From assembly GCA_015179045.1 (NCBI GenBank), contig WHUZ01000006.1, forward strand, positions 496,001 through 560,000: 64,000 nucleotides of DNA, given 5' to 3'. The notes beneath the pieces are model-generated. The model was not told the DNA's origin. It was given only the letters and a program-made list of their open reading frames with translations, and searched no databases. Made by a program: the position numbers and the translations under genes. The DNA comes from Kalaharituber pfeilii (Eukaryota; Ascomycota; Pezizomycetes; Pezizales; Pezizaceae). The first letter of the stretch is position 1. The number at the start of each line of letters is the position of its first letter. Positions 33,025-48,800 of this stretch are shown here, in pieces.

Positions 33025-33386
33025 ATCTACACCTAATCCAACGGTACCATTGGCCAACCTCCCCGGCTGACACACTGAAAGCAAGATAAATCTTAGGACT
33101 AATAATGAGCGGAGGTTTTCCTTCATGTTTGTGATGGCAATCAAAATTCCAGTTATTTTCAATGAACAATAGCTATGCTTACGCTTACGTGGCCGAATTC
33201 CGAAACTGAAGACAGAAAAAAATGCATGAATCAACCTTCCATTTATTTTCATGAAATGATCTTTTTTTGTTGCGCTACATATACCCTAAATTGGTAATGA
33301 TAAAATACAATACTCCTACCAAACTACCTGTCCCCTCTCAAATTTGTATCCTCATCTCACGCAGATTAAAACACTATTCAGCGCTG
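33025..33386. other. convergent 3' intergenic region
   Basis: Separates TVP15 from 2-methylisocitrate lyase. It could contain a last small exon of the lyase (33352-33383); otherwise nothing seen. Confidence 0.5.
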
Positions 33387-35573
33387 TTAGCCACTACCCC
33401 ACGTGATCCGAACAGAATATAAACACTTACTATGCTCTGTACTATCGCCCCCCACAGCACTGGTTCCCGAGCTTCCGCTCTGTATGCTTTGAATGATTCC
33501 ATCCATATAATTCGCCCCGCTCCACCTCTGGTGCGTGAGGACATCGCATCCAATTTCCTTCTCTCTCGCCTGTATCAGTTTCACGTACGCCAGCATTCCC
33601 TCCGTCTTGAACCGCCTCGATAACTCGCCTGAATCAAACGCTCGTTAGCACGTCCTTCCCTCTCTTCCTCTCCTCCTCAAATATTTCCGTGCTCCCACTT
33701 ACAAGTAATCGTCGCCCCCGAATGCAGCCCCGCCAACGAAATCAGCTGCAGCACGAATCCGGCGTTGCCTAGCTCCCACACAAAGTTCTTCAGCTCTTCC
33801 TCAGAGAACCCTTCACCGAGCCAATTGAAGCTCGGCGAAAGATTGTACACCAAGTACTTGTCAAAGTCCTTTCCTTTCTCCTTCAGTAGCGTCTCGCGAA
33901 TAGCTTTAGCGAAGCCCTTGGCCTGGGCCATGTCCGGCCGCTTGGTCTCGAGCCAGAGTAGGTCCGCATACGGCGCGAAAGCCAACGTGCGTTTCGTGGC
34001 GGCAGCAAGGCCGGCCTTGTAGTGGAAGAAACCCTCGCGGGTGCGCGGGATGTCGGCGGACCAGAAGGGGGTCTTAGATCCCAGGATAGATCGCGCAAGG
34101 GCGCGCGCGGAGGTATGCGAACGGGTGGAGGCGCCGGACATGTATTTGGCAATTTGGGTATCGGCGTTAGGGAGGGTCATGAGGGTGTTTACGACGGCTA
34201 AGAAAAGTACTGGTTAGCTGTTCTTCGCAATTCGTTACTGCGAGCTGGAGAGTCCCACCGTCGTCAAATGTGACTAACTTGTGCTTGTCGAACCATTCTT
34301 TTTCCGCCCTATTAATCTCCTCCGCACTGGCTCCCTTCGCTTCTAGCTCGTAAAGCACCTCCGCCAGCGGCTTGACGTCCTCCGTGACTCCCAGGATGAA
34401 TTCATGGTCCCGGACGTCAACATTGCTCGAAATGAGTTTCCCGGACTCCGAATCCGTGCGTGCTATAATGAGGTTTTCGCACCCCATGAGGTCCCACTGG
34501 AATCGGGTCGCTACCAGGCGGTTAATGTGCTCGGTTATGGGGACAAGGACCTTGCCAGACAAATGGCCGCACTGTAGAGACTTGTAAACATCACACATTT
34601 GGCTGGATAGCTTTTATCTGAGGTATGCTGAGATTCCCACCTTCTTTCCTCCGTGCATCTGATCCTCAAGATGTATACCAGCAGCACCATTCTCGGCAAA
34701 TAGCTTAGCAAGTTTAATCAACGCCGATAGCCCTCCGTGCCTGTAAAATGCCCCACGACGCCAATCGATTAGTCCAAATAGTACCTTGTAACCACCCGCA
34801 AGAAAACACACTTTGTGCCCCATACTCACCCCGTATCCGCATCCGCTATTATCGGCCTTAAATAATCCACATACGGCGTCTTTTCCCTCTGTTCTCTCGA
34901 CATCCTCCTCCGCTCATCCCAATGCTTCCGGTCGTGCAACTGCTGCGCCTTGAACAGTCTCTGAACCTGATTCGGCACCGTGTTGTATGGATAATCGCCT
35001 AGGTCGGGAGACACCTCGTTCGTCGTCGTGAGCACGCTCGAGCAGGCCCATCCACTCACATACAGCACCTCCTGGTTGGGTGCCATCTGCGTCATCTGCA
35101 CAGGGTCAATTGCGCCCACTTTGCGTCTCCCCCAAAACCACATCAGACAATTATCAATTTCACCGGCAAAATATGTGTTTAAAAGGGGAGTAGCATAGGA
35201 GAAAAATAAACTAGATGATCTTACTGGTATGCACTGGTTCGCCCTTATTCCCCTTTTCCTGCAAGAGGTTCCATAGCTTCTGTGCCTGACGACTGCTCGG
35301 GTAGCTCTGGGCAAGCGTCCCTCGTTTGCTCACGACATCTTCAGCAGTGTACGGCCGTAACACGCCTTTCCAGCGTGGTTGACTCCACCAATCTTTGACC
35401 TCCTTGACCTGAGCTTCAAAGTAGGCATCTTCGTCGGCAGGGGTCGGTGTATGGTGGTGAATGGCCGAGCGAGACATGAAACAGGCTTGTCCTGGAACTA
35501 TGTGCACTTGCAACAGTGGAGGTACTCGCGGAATACGTAAGGCAGTGCGTTTCGCGAATGCCTGTAGGAACAT
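33387..35573 (-). CDS. mclA: Mitochondrial 2-methylisocitrate lyase (isocitrate lyase superfamily), 6 exons
   Basis: Predicted exons (minus) are 35573-35225, 35118-34830, 34740-34641, 34571-34259, 34197-33703 and 33628-33387, giving 595 residues. Junctions restore [49 protein letters not shown] (superfamily active-site KKCGH) and [14 protein letters not shown]. Later motifs are [14 protein letters not shown] and [13 protein letters not shown] basic, Ser/Ala-containing N-terminus before [17 protein letters not shown] suggests a mitochondrial presequence. [20 protein letters not shown] and DQMHGGKK fit the methylisocitrate lyase branch better than glyoxylate-cycle isocitrate lyase, as I recall the families. 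It splits 2-methylisocitrate into pyruvate and succinate. The extreme 3' end may contain one more intron (GTAAGTG at 33430). Confidence 0.85.
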
Positions 35574-36071
35574 TTTGTAAAGCCGTTCTAGTGAATACCA
35601 ATTCTGATAGTGAGCTGTCCTTCTCGAGAAGGGAGCTCGAGTGTCAATATGAAGAGTCGCCTTTACCGGAGCACCATCAATAGCCGAAAGTGCTTCACAC
35701 TAAGCATCTTTGTCTTGGCAGCACAAGATTCATGACTTACGACCAGACTATCATATGACGAACAAAGCTTAATAAACTTTTACAAAAGAATTTGCATTGT
35801 TGTTCTCGAGCATATCCTCTTATCATTGGCTCAATCTAGACAAACCAATTCCAATGTAAATATATAGCAATATATGACTGAAAACGAGAAACAGCGAGAA
35901 CAGAAGAGGAAACGAAAAGATAACCCAAAGTCCATAGATATGCATTCACAGTTCCCGTTGTAGCGTCTCAACGTTCTAGTAGTATATTGCGTGTAAACTA
36001 GAACAGGGAGGCCCATATTGTTAAAAAATATTTGGGTATACTAAAACAGCTCCCCTTCTCCTCATGACCAC
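35574..36071. other. intergenic, no gene seen
   Basis: Promoter of the lyase gene on the left and 3' flank of the GH76 gene on the right. No motif is claimed. Confidence 0.5.
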
Positions 36072-37711
36072 CTAAATCATCATCCACAAAGCACCTCCCA
36101 AAATACCAGATAAAACGATGGCTGTCAAGAAGCCAGCCCCCACCCTGTCGCGGGTTTTGATTGGTGAAAGATTTAGAGGTTGAACCAATTTATCTTCATC
36201 TGTTCCCGCGGTTGGGTCACCCTTGCTTGTTCCTCCCTTATCAGCTGTTACTGGTGGTACAACGGTGTTAATCAGGTTGCTTTGAATGACTTCCAGCGCG
36301 GCCATTTGCTCTCCTAAACCGGTATACTCCGCTCTCCAGTCATCTTTGGCCCATTTCAGTGAGCAGGTCGTTCCATCTGGTGGTCCCTTGCATTGCCTTG
36401 CTGCAGCTTGAGCAGATACCCTTAATTTAGGCATTATCATATTATAGGTGTGAGGAGCAATCTTCACAGCTAAAGCCAAGAATCTGGAAAGGTAGGCCTT
36501 GAACGATCGCTGGTCAGTATTACAGTTGTTGCTTTCTTCGCAAGCTACTTCAATCATCACATCCCGTTCGCCTTGATTCCACTCTGGTACCGCAAAGAAA
36601 ACGAATGCGGCGTTAATGAGATTATCAAGGCGCTCCTTCCACACAACGGAGCTAGTCTATTTTGTGAACTTATCAGTGGATTAGTAGAGCTGCGTAAGGG
36701 AATCTGGACTTACAAAGTTATACATGTAAGCCGCCCCGGCAATGTAAAGGCCGGCATTATAAGACCATTGGAGAATATTTATCTTTGAACAGTTCCCCCC
36801 ATCTGGCACGACGTCAACTCCATCATACACTCGAAAATCATCCGTTAGGAGCTTAGACTCAACAGTCCAGTTGTAAGCTCTCTCTGCCCAGACAGCGTAT
36901 GTATTGTTATTTGTGTATCGGGCAAGACGTGCGCCAAGTTGGAAAAAGCAACCATTTGAGACGGTATTCTTATAATCAAAGCCAATGTTGAAAGTGAATA
37001 TCTGCCACCTAAGTCCCCCTCGACAAGTTTTGGTGTCCCAACGTTTTGCTTGAGAATTGAACACCCCTTGGGCGAGAGCAAGCCACTGTGGTTGATCCTC
37101 CGGTGGATCAGGAAACTTCTTTTCCGCTGCTGCGATGACCGCTAGTGCCCAGAAGCATTGATCGTCATTACCCTGACAAACGAGAATTAATAACATTCAA
37201 AAATGCATGTCCACTTTACTGTAAAGAACATACCAGTGATTTTGAGGCATTAGGAGGCATGAAATTATTTGCAGGTCCAACTTGCCATAGCAGTCCCTCT
37301 GACACAATATCATTATACTGCGTATCCTCAGTATAATACCAATAGTCGACCATAGCCTATTCCCATGGTTAGAACCATATGATAAATACTTGGAAGAAAC
37401 CATACACCCCAAGCAGCCCCCGACTCCCACCAATAATACGGAGGATCAGGAAATTTCCCCGGAATTTGTCCTGGTTGGTTTCCAACGTACTCTTTCATCA
37501 TCCCCGCAGCTGCTATCGAGGCAGCCTGCTTGATTGATTCTATTCAATTTGTCAGCATTAAATAGCTTGATGAAAAATATCTGAGCTCACCAGGGTCATC
37601 TAAATTCAACGGAATCTGGGCTTGTACCATACTTCCTACAAACGGAAGTAATAACAGTGCCGAGGTCAGGAGTTTATATACTCCACCTCCCTGGAGTGAC
37701 AACAGCAACAT
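36072..37711 (-). CDS. GPI-anchored GH76 protein (DFG5/DCW1-like, mannan endo-1,6-alpha-mannosidase family), 5 exons
   Basis: Predicted exons (minus) are 37711-37591, 37539-37406, 37356-37234, 37172-36714 and 36656-36072, giving 473 residues. It begins with a signal peptide ending near [10 protein letters not shown]. Conserved blocks are [40 protein letters not shown] (the catalytic Asp pair of GH76), [27 protein letters not shown] and [19 protein letters not shown] Ser/Thr/Pro region and a C-terminal hydrophobic stretch ([16 protein letters not shown]) indicate GPI anchoring. Family members cross-link GPI-glycoproteins into the cell wall. Length is normal and no defect is seen. Confidence 0.9.
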
Positions 37712-40634
37712 GGTGTACAGCAGAAGATGAGTTTAACCCACTGAAAGCCAATGAATACAAAGCAGATTGAATGTAGTCGTAAATTGACCGAAATGAGTGC
37801 TGGTTGGCGCTGACGCAAAATAGTTTCAACAATTCAAAGAGTGCTATTGGTCGATTATGCTGGTTTCGTTGCAAGAACTCGATATCCGTTTTCGGCTTCC
37901 CGAAATCCGCCGCTCGTGAGTTGCTGGTTCAAGCTAGTAGTGTGTATTGAACGAGTGACAATGGTGAGCGAAAGAACAGCCACTGTTAACGCCCAGGGAA
38001 AAATTCCAATATTGGTGTCCGAGATAAAGCTCCAACTATGATGGAGGAACTAGTGCGTGTTTGCATCCAAGTGGAAGCAAAAGAGAGCTATGGCCTGCAA
38101 CGGCAGAAAAGAGTGTATTGTAGGTAAGTGGAATTTAACTCTCCGCTACTAAAGTTCTCCTGAAGACCGGCTGCTGAAAGCTTAATTTAAATTTGAACGA
38201 GATAATGCCGAGCGTCGTGACTGACGGAATCCTAACGATGGGAAGTAAGATTTGGGGTAAATATGTTGGTGGGCGAGAGTATTGGACTCTGTGATTGTTC
38301 ACGAGACGGGGGGAAAGGCAGCGACAGTTATGAGCGGGCAAGCACGCATGCACGCACACACGCAGCACTCACGTGGGCGCTGTGATTTGCTGTTCTTAGC
38401 GAGTCGGGGTGGGAGTTGAGGGCGCTGGCCTGGCCGACAAAGCGGTACGGAGTGGGCAGCCGGCAGCGGAGAGGGGAGAAGGGGGCCGCTCGTATCCCAT
38501 TCCAGTTTTTCCGTGGTGGAACCTGCTGTTGCACCCAAGAGGCGAGTGCAAGCCGGGTGCTTTCACAGAACACCTGCGGAGCATCAATTGCATGTCCTCC
38601 CGTGTGTCTTGTCGGGGCCGTACTCCACACGAATCAGCCGGACGCCCGGCGGGATGGGAGTGTGCTGGGGATGCAGAGGAGGAGCTACACGACGTGCGTG
38701 CGGCAGAGCTGGCCCAGACGTTTCAAGACAGGAATCCCGCCACCGTTTACTATCTTCCAGCACTGCGAGTAGGTGCTTGAATAACCTCGCGATCCGCCTG
38801 CCTTCTGCTTCTTGCTCTTGACAGTACAAAGATCTTCAATTAATTGCACACACTTCTAGCGGGCCTTGGCGCTTTTCCGTAGAAAGTATACATGTCCCGT
38901 AAGTGTGCAAGTGTACGAACAGTGTGTTTAAAAGTATATATGCGGTAGTTATAAGGCTCATTACCTGCTCAACGATCCAGTGAGCGCTATGTACTAGTAT
39001 GCTTGATGTATGGATCTGCAAATTAACACTGTCACAGTCTCTCTCAACCTCGCAGTCATATAATAATAACTGTACGGTATGAGCAGGCACCAGGCCACGC
39101 GCTGGCGGCGAGCGGCGCAGGTAGGGATGCAATGTTGGCATCGTCCGGTCAGTATGATGCAAATTCAATCCGCATCCAGGCAATTCTTTCACCCGGATAA
39201 ATTTAGAAGCCGTGTAACCTTTTACGGGCAAGTCCCGCATCCCGGGTTCCCCGAAACGCATGAGGTAAAGATAGCTGAGTTTTATACATAAATCAGAAAG
39301 AAGAAAGCGCTACTAAAGTACTTGATACTAGTATGTGTTGCATAAGCAAACTGTGGTGCCGATAGGTACAGTACATTCAGCCCTATCCGACTGCCTTTTT
39401 ACCCTACGATCAGTGCTTCACATGCTGTAGGGGCTTCTTGAATAAGTCATATTCGCATGTAGGCTACAGTTCCGCCAAACCTCTTGCATTGAATAAGAAA
39501 CATCTTGCACTTGCTGCATTATATGCAAAATAGCTGGAAATGGAGGTTCCCAGAGTTGCACTGTACTATTCTCTACAGTTTCAGCAGGCGAGACTATGAT
39601 AACGTTAGTGTCAGTCTCGAACCAAGCACTGCCTCGTCGACGTACGTACTTGTACTCGAGTACATGCCGTCAAGATCGCTTTGAATTCGCTGTAATATAT
39701 TTCGGTATCAATAACACGAGTATCTCGTTTGTGCCAAATCTCATTGTCATTCGACCTCGACTCATGATAATTTACGTATGTATGGTTTGTATGTTTCCTT
39801 TCATGACGCGTGTGCTCCTCTTTATGTATCGGGTACGGGTACATCTGCAGCCGGGCATATTCGCTCCGGCCATGTCCACCGCTCAAGCACCCCCCAGGCA
39901 CCTGGATGCTTACGCGTGTACGAGGCTGCTTGGGCGGCTCATTCTATCTGATCGGACGGTTGCTTCTAACAAAGTATCATATGTAACTCTACGACAGCTT
40001 GGGACAACATGTGCGCCCTGACAAGTAATTTGCCAGTGCACCGTAATCTGCTGACCTTTGCTAGGCTTACTGCGTGGCCCATGCCAAGCCCCTGGCTGAC
40101 GAGTACGAGTATGTTTGCCTGTGTTAGTCAGCTGAGATGCGTGACGCTGCTTTAGTGCCTCCAGATACTGAAGGGTTTTCCACAATCTTTGGAACAAGGA
40201 TTGCTTCACGTATGCACTCTACTCCACACCGCTCAATACACGCCGCAAGAGCTTCACTGGTTCTCTCATTCCTCCCTGCACCCCCCCCCCCCCCCCCCCC
40301 CCCCCGGCTTCATCCCCATCGACAGCCCCTCCTCCCCAGCTTCGGCCTGCTTTTTCGCCCACTAGTACCGTTACAGTTACCACCATAAAGCTCCTGCGCA
40401 CTTTCTTACGGCGCCTCATACCGCAGCCGCTCATCATTTCTTAGGTTATAGGTTATGTATGTACCTGGTCCCATCACCCCCAACATCAACTTTCCATCAT
40501 CAAACTGAACTTCTAACGACTTCTATCCCTCCAACCAGATAAAGCGCTCTCAAATTTACAGCAAACAAGTACTTTCACGATTTTCGCTCGGGCCTACACA
40601 TTACACGGAAACAAAAAAAATAAAATAAAATAAA
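37712..40634. other. gene-free stretch, 2.9 kb
   Basis: A GC-rich block (38.3-38.8 kb) leaves overlapping frames on both strands with Arg/Gly/Pro-rich translations and no domain. There is a run of 25 C at 40281-40305. No gene is supported; the right end is the synaptobrevin promoter and 5' UTR, with a (AAAAT)n-like run just before the ATG. Confidence 0.45.
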
Positions 40635-41419
40635 ATGGCGGACCAACCTTATGACCCCTACATTCCCCAGGGGCAGGGTGCCCCTCCACCAGGAAATGCA
40701 AAGACTGCACAGATTCAAAAGGTTTGCTTATCACGAACTCGTCTATAGAAGTCCCCCTCCTTCAAACGCATTGTATGGCCCCGCGAAGAACGAGCTGCTA
40801 CCTCGCGCTTGGAGGAGCCTAATGTACATAAACATACACTTTCCTTATTTCTCTGTCACTATGTCTTTTCAACATCATGAGGGATAGCATCTTAAATTAC
40901 CATACAAAATTCCATGCAACACACACGGAAAATTATTGCCGCTATCAGCTTTCAATCACCAAAACCTCTTGATACTGATGTTTTCTTCGAATATTAGGAA
41001 ATTAAAGATACAGTTGATTTGATGCGAGACAATATCAAACAAGTATCAGACAGGGGAGCTCGGCTGGACAGCTTACAGGATAAGACCGGTATGTAATTCA
41101 TTTTGAATTGACTGTTAAACTTGTTGATTATCGTATCTAACAGTCTTGTAGACAATCTGGCCCAATCTGCTCACAGCTTCCGCCGTGGCGCCAATCGTGT
41201 ACGAAAGCAAATGTGGTGGAAGGATATGAAAATGAGAATGTGCATCGCTATTGGGATTGTCATCTTGCTGGTCATTATCATTGTCCCTATAGGTACGTTG
41301 GGGTTCCTGACATTGAGATATCTGATCACCATACTGGATCATGACGTGGCTTTCAGTAAGGTATAGCGCATGCTCCTGGAAGCTAACAAGAAGCAAATGT
41401 AGTTGTACATCTCAAGTAA
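40635..41419 (+). CDS. Synaptobrevin-type R-SNARE (SNC1/2-like), 4 exons
   Basis: Predicted exons are 40635-40721, 40998-41088, 41152-41292 and 41394-41419, giving 114 residues. A short Pro/Gln-rich N-terminus ([20 protein letters not shown]) is followed by the SNARE motif [20 protein letters not shown], with the zero-layer Arg in SDRG, continuing [20 protein letters not shown]. Basic [19 protein letters not shown] precedes a C-terminal membrane anchor ([17 protein letters not shown]). It mediates fusion of post-Golgi and endocytic vesicles with the plasma membrane. The last exon is least certain: the intron carries GCTAAC close to an AAGAAG acceptor. Reading through instead adds a non-conserved tail. 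Confidence 0.9.
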
Positions 41420-42687
41420 TCTTACCCTCTACCACCTGCGAGCCATGGGGTGGGACTGTGAGATTCGCTATTCTGCAAATACCATTTCTGGCCACCAAGA
41501 ATAACAGAAGCAACTTATTTTCCTTTTGCTTTCTTTGATTCATGGGACAATTTCCTTCCAATGACTTTGGCGCTAATGCAACAGTTGGATTCAAATGATT
41601 AGACGGTATGATCTTTGCTTATTATGACAAGAGGGGGTGCAAACGTTGCATACGAAATAAGAGGTATTTCTGACCTCAGCGGACTTGACACAGCCTGACA
41701 TTTTCGAGTTGTCCATGCATTAGAAATCTGATGGGCACATTCATTGACGAGTATCACGAACAAATGACTAGGTGCAGATTGTTCATTAGCTCACGTTCAG
41801 ATTCTCATGCCCTTGCCTATTTGATGATTTTCCTGTTGCTGGCTAGCTTGAATTGTGATTGGGTTATGGGATTGTTTAGTTTTTTTTCACAATTATGCTT
41901 TCCCTGTTTCTTCCCTATCGGCTTCACCGCTGCTTTTTATGATATTCATCTGCTAAAAAAAAGAAAAAAAAAAGAGAAAAAAAAAAACGTGCAGGCTGCT
42001 CTACTCTCATCTGCTGCGTTCTCTGATCCTATTGCCAATTGTCAGAGGTCAAAGAGGATTAGATATTGCATGTACCCAGAGTACGCCAGCCCTCTGTGAT
42101 TTGAAGAGAGATCGAAGTGATGGAATTAATACTGTTTAATGTCCTTTTAATGTTTTGATGCACTCCGTTGTTTTAATCTTGCTCTTACTCTGTATGATCA
42201 TGACAAGTTTTATCTAACGAGCTTTGCTTGTATGTACAAAGGACGTTGGTGATCTATAAGTAGTTTCCATTATATCCTTTAAACATCTACGTGCCACGAG
42301 ATACAGTCCATGTGGCATCTTGGTTATCTGCAAGTAAATTACATGACGAAAGCATGCAACTAGATTGTGAAGCACATGGTATATTTGTTGAATATTTCGT
42401 TACGATAGTTGTAATTAATGATATCCATTCTTATGATCTCGTATCCAGCCTCTTTTTATAGAAGCACCTCAAACACTCCATAGAAGCAAATAAATAAGCG
42501 GAGGCAAGTGCTCGTCTCGCAGCGAGATTACAAGTTCCTATACCTATAGTAGGTATATAAATACTAAATAAAGAGGAGGGGGATTGCCCCTTTTTCCACA
42601 TGTTCTATCTTCTACAAAGAAATGTTTTATATGAGAATAATGGATGTTAACGTCCAACACCTTGCGGCCTCAATATAGACTTTTTGG

Positions 42688-42738
<51 letters not shown>

Positions 42739-45458
42739 CAGCTCTCGTGCCTAGACAGTGGCAACAGGGCCTGAGACTAGACGGACAGACTAAAATAATT
42801 AAGCTGGTTATTTTCTTAGTACGGAGCACGTGACCGTAGAAGATGCGTATCTATCTGAACTCAATCTCCTCCATTCAATCTCTAATCTTCCTCCTGTATT
42901 TTTCACTTCTCAGTTTTCTATCACAAGCTAAGCAAAAAGCGCTGTATCAAAGTGTTCCATGCCCTAGCAAATACCGGCAAATCCAGAGGCACAAGAAAGG
43001 CATAATAAGGGGAATCGGCTCGGTCTCGTCCCATCGAGCAGACCGTTCCCTTTCCCCTCTGTATCATATATTGCTAATAGATCAATTGCAACGTAGAATC
43101 CGTCAGCATTCAAAAGCGACCGCATAGTTTACACCTGGTTCAATAAGTATTCGAATGGCTGAGTAAACCGTGCATACTACTTGAGTACGGTATCACAGAA
43201 GCACCCTCGAAGGTTTCATTGCCTTGCCTGGTGCTCCTTTCCGGTTATGCGATCTCGCTGCATTTGGATTTATCTACTTGATTATTTTTATTTTATTTTA
43301 TCTTTTATTTTTTTTTTCCCCCTCCCCCTCAAGTCACAGTCGCCTTTTACATCAAACCTCTGATTGACGTCGTTGTGGAGGTTTTGCGCTCACTTCCTGC
43401 ACGTCGTCCTTCAAACCAGTCAACTGAGTTTCAATGGCTGCGACGTCCTAAGAAGTCATATGATGGTATCCCCCAGTGATATTGCAACTCAGATTATCAT
43501 AGGTAGTAGCACCTACTAGACAGGATTTGGACAGGAGAGAAATGCATATCATGGGCTATGCAGTATGCACAGAAAGTAGCATATTTCCGTACGCTTGGCT
43601 GTTAATAGCCATGAGACTAGTCCAAATTTCGTGAGGGAAATGTCCCAAATTTATTATGTTAGAAAGAATTTGGGACAGCTAACATAATGAAATTTGGTAG
43701 TTTCATGCCAAGACCGTCTGGCTGCTAAAAAAGCTAAAAGCCGGGCATGAGACTAGAAATTTCTTTTACACCTAGGAAGGGCTTGTGCCAACCAGACTAT
43801 TTTACACCTATGTATTCTTAACCGCCAAGCATACAAAAATATGCTTGTTTCTGCCGAATACTTGCATAGCGCAAAATATGCATTTATCCGCTGTCCAAAT
43901 TTGTCAAGTTAGTATCGGCGATATTGAATTAGTGTTGAGATAAATAGAGTGGTCATCGAAAGTGTGCATATGCATGTAATGCCGTTGTCATTCCCAGGCG
44001 TGACCGATTTCAAGAGGTAAGCTTCATGCCAAGCTCCGGACATGCGTCCGGTATTCTCGCCCCGGACAGTTGTATGCATATGGATCTGAATTTCGAGGAC
44101 GCACGGCCAGATTTCAGTCTCCAACCTCAAATTTTGACCCATCTGAAGTTGTACAACGCTACCTGTGGTCGTTGTTCCACTCAGAGTTCTATTACTAGTA
44201 CTGGCAGCAAGCACAGATCCAGCGTAGCAGCACTGAAGAACCGAGCTGTGGTGGGAACACCGCGCAAGTTTAGAGTGGAACACTGCAGCATCAGCCGATC
44301 GTTGCAAGGGTTATTTGTCTGGGCGAAAGAGGAAAAGAAAAAAAGAAAGAGAGAAAGAAAAAAAAAGTAAAAAGCTAGATGTAAAACCTAAGAAATTCAG
44401 AGAAAAAGAAAAGGAAAAAGCCTTTCCAAGGATCTGATAAAAAAAAAAAATTTCCTCTGCAGCGGGGCCATGCGCACTCCCCATCAAGCGGACCTGGGCT
44501 TGATGATGGTGCAAATTCTTCCTCCCCAGCATCACAGCTGCTTCCTGAAAAAACTCATAGCACAAGAGCTGTCATTAGACGGTCCTAGTCATGTTGCAGT
44601 GAAACTCAGGGAAGCATGTTGAAGAACCTTGCTGGGAAGACGGTATCGAGCAGTGCTTTTCCAGGAGAGCAGAAGTGGAAGTAGAGATGTTCTATTCCTG
44701 GTTACGAGACTAGCTCAGCTCTTCGGAGCAGCCGTAGCCTCCACGTTGAGGATAACCGGCAAGTGTTATAGCTGAAGAGTGATCAGGCCGTGATAGTGTG
44801 TGACTCTGCTCCGGCGAGGCCAGAACCTGCAATTGTAAATTCAAGCGGCCAGGCCGGGCAAAATTCTCAGGAAGACAACTAAAGCCCAACTGGCCTACAC
44901 CCCATCTGCCACCCTCTTTCCTGTGCCGCCCAATAACACTCCTCATCTTCTCCTGGCTCCGGCTCCCAACTCCATTTCCCCACTCTACATTCGGTTGCTG
45001 TGTTCCTCAAGGCCAATTGCCAAGTGCTCGGTCGAGCTGGGGGCTGCTATATCTGACGGGCAAGCAGAATACTGAGCCTATTTTGAGAGCTACAGCTTTG
45101 TGTTCGCATAGCCCTTTCTCAAGGTGCCTCTATTTAGCATTCGAGTGCTCCCCAAGTAGGTTATACCACCTCCACCCCTCACCCCCACCCCCTCTCCACC
45201 CCCACCCCCTCCCCCTCCCCCTCCCCCTCCCCGTCCCCTCCCCGTCCCCTCCCCGTCCCCTCCCCCTTCACCACCAGCAAAAGTGCTCCGCTTGTTCAAT
45301 TTACCCTCTTGCATTGGACGCCATCATGCCAAGTTTCAAATTTATATATAAAGCCTGCCTTCCTTTACGTTTGGCATGAAGCTCCCAACCTCAATTGCAT
45401 AGTCCGGTGCCTGTTGGTTTGGGCAATTGATGGCTACCAGATAACTGTTGGCTTTTCA
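41420..45458. other. gene-free stretch, 4.0 kb
   Basis: Contains a run of 49 A at 42688-42736, A/G-rich low-complexity sequence at 44330-44455, a hairpin at 43645-43697 and a C/T-rich tract (CCCCTCCCCGT-type repeats) at 45170-45268 upstream of ARG5,6. The reading frames show no family resemblance. No gene called. Confidence 0.5.
43645..43697. repeat. 18/19-nt inverted repeat with competing inner hairpin
   Basis: CCAAATTTATTATGTTAG (43645-43662) pairs with CTAACATAATGAAATTTGG (43679-43697) except for one extra base. The overlapping pair GTCCCAAATT / AATTTGGGAC can form an alternative stem. CATGAGACTAG occurs as a direct repeat on either side (about 43610 and 43746). It may be a tiny mobile or decayed element. 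Confidence 0.6.
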
Positions 45459-45465
45459 TGACTCA
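45459..45465 (+). promoter_or_regulatory. GCN4/CPC1 site (TGACTCA)
   Basis: A perfect palindromic TGACTCA lies 125 bp before the ARG5,6 start codon. This is the binding site of GCN4/CPC-1/CpcA, which induces amino-acid biosynthesis genes under starvation. Position and target pathway fit, but binding is inferred. Confidence 0.6.
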
Positions 45466-45559
45466 GCGTTGTTTTTTTAAATGACAATTGCACACCTTGC
45501 TGATCACACATTGACACGTTTAGCGAAAGAAGTTCCTGATCGTTTCCACGACCAATTGA

Positions 45560-48393
<2,834 letters not shown>

Positions 48394-48800
48394 AATTTAG
48401 GTGACTTGGTCCATATCAGCTACCCTTATACGGGTACATAATTGCTGTTGATGGCTTTCACATTTCAAGGCAGAAATGATAGCTTTGCAAGGCCATGCGG
48501 GCGTCTTTTTCCTTCTGTATCTTTTTTTTTTTTTTTTTTTTTTTTTTTACCTTATTTTTCTCTTATTTCTTTTTCCCCTGTTCTTTTGGAATTGATATCT
48601 GTATATCGACAACTTATTAGGCGACGTCTGGGTAAAGCAATTCGGGTAATTATTAATCACGGTTGCTGTAGCGACGAATTGTTTGTGGCGGGTGTAGCAG
48701 GCAAAGTTCGATTAAATAACCGAACTTTGCTGGTTAACTTCCCCATCCGAGAAAATTTTATTCTCAACACCGGGCTTGTTTTATCACTTGGGAAAGCTAG
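48394..48800. other. intergenic with poly(T) run and hairpin
   Basis: A run of about 25 T (48523-48548) follows ARG5,6. A perfect 10-bp inverted repeat, GCAAAGTTCG/CGAACTTTGC, lies at 48701-48710 and 48721-48730. Confidence 0.5.

Noticed and set aside
37880..37960. tRNA-like GTTCAA loop sequence near CTGGTTCAAGC
   Set aside because: No matching acceptor, D-arm or anticodon arm could be assembled around it.
38396..38829. Overlapping 100-120-codon frames on both strands
   Set aside because: GC-rich DNA with few stops; translations are Arg/Gly/Pro-rich and unlike any family, without splice support.
42688..42736. A49 run considered as a LINE/SINE tail
   Set aside because: The sequence before it lacks the conserved GTAATGATAT tail and shows no flanking duplication that I could find.
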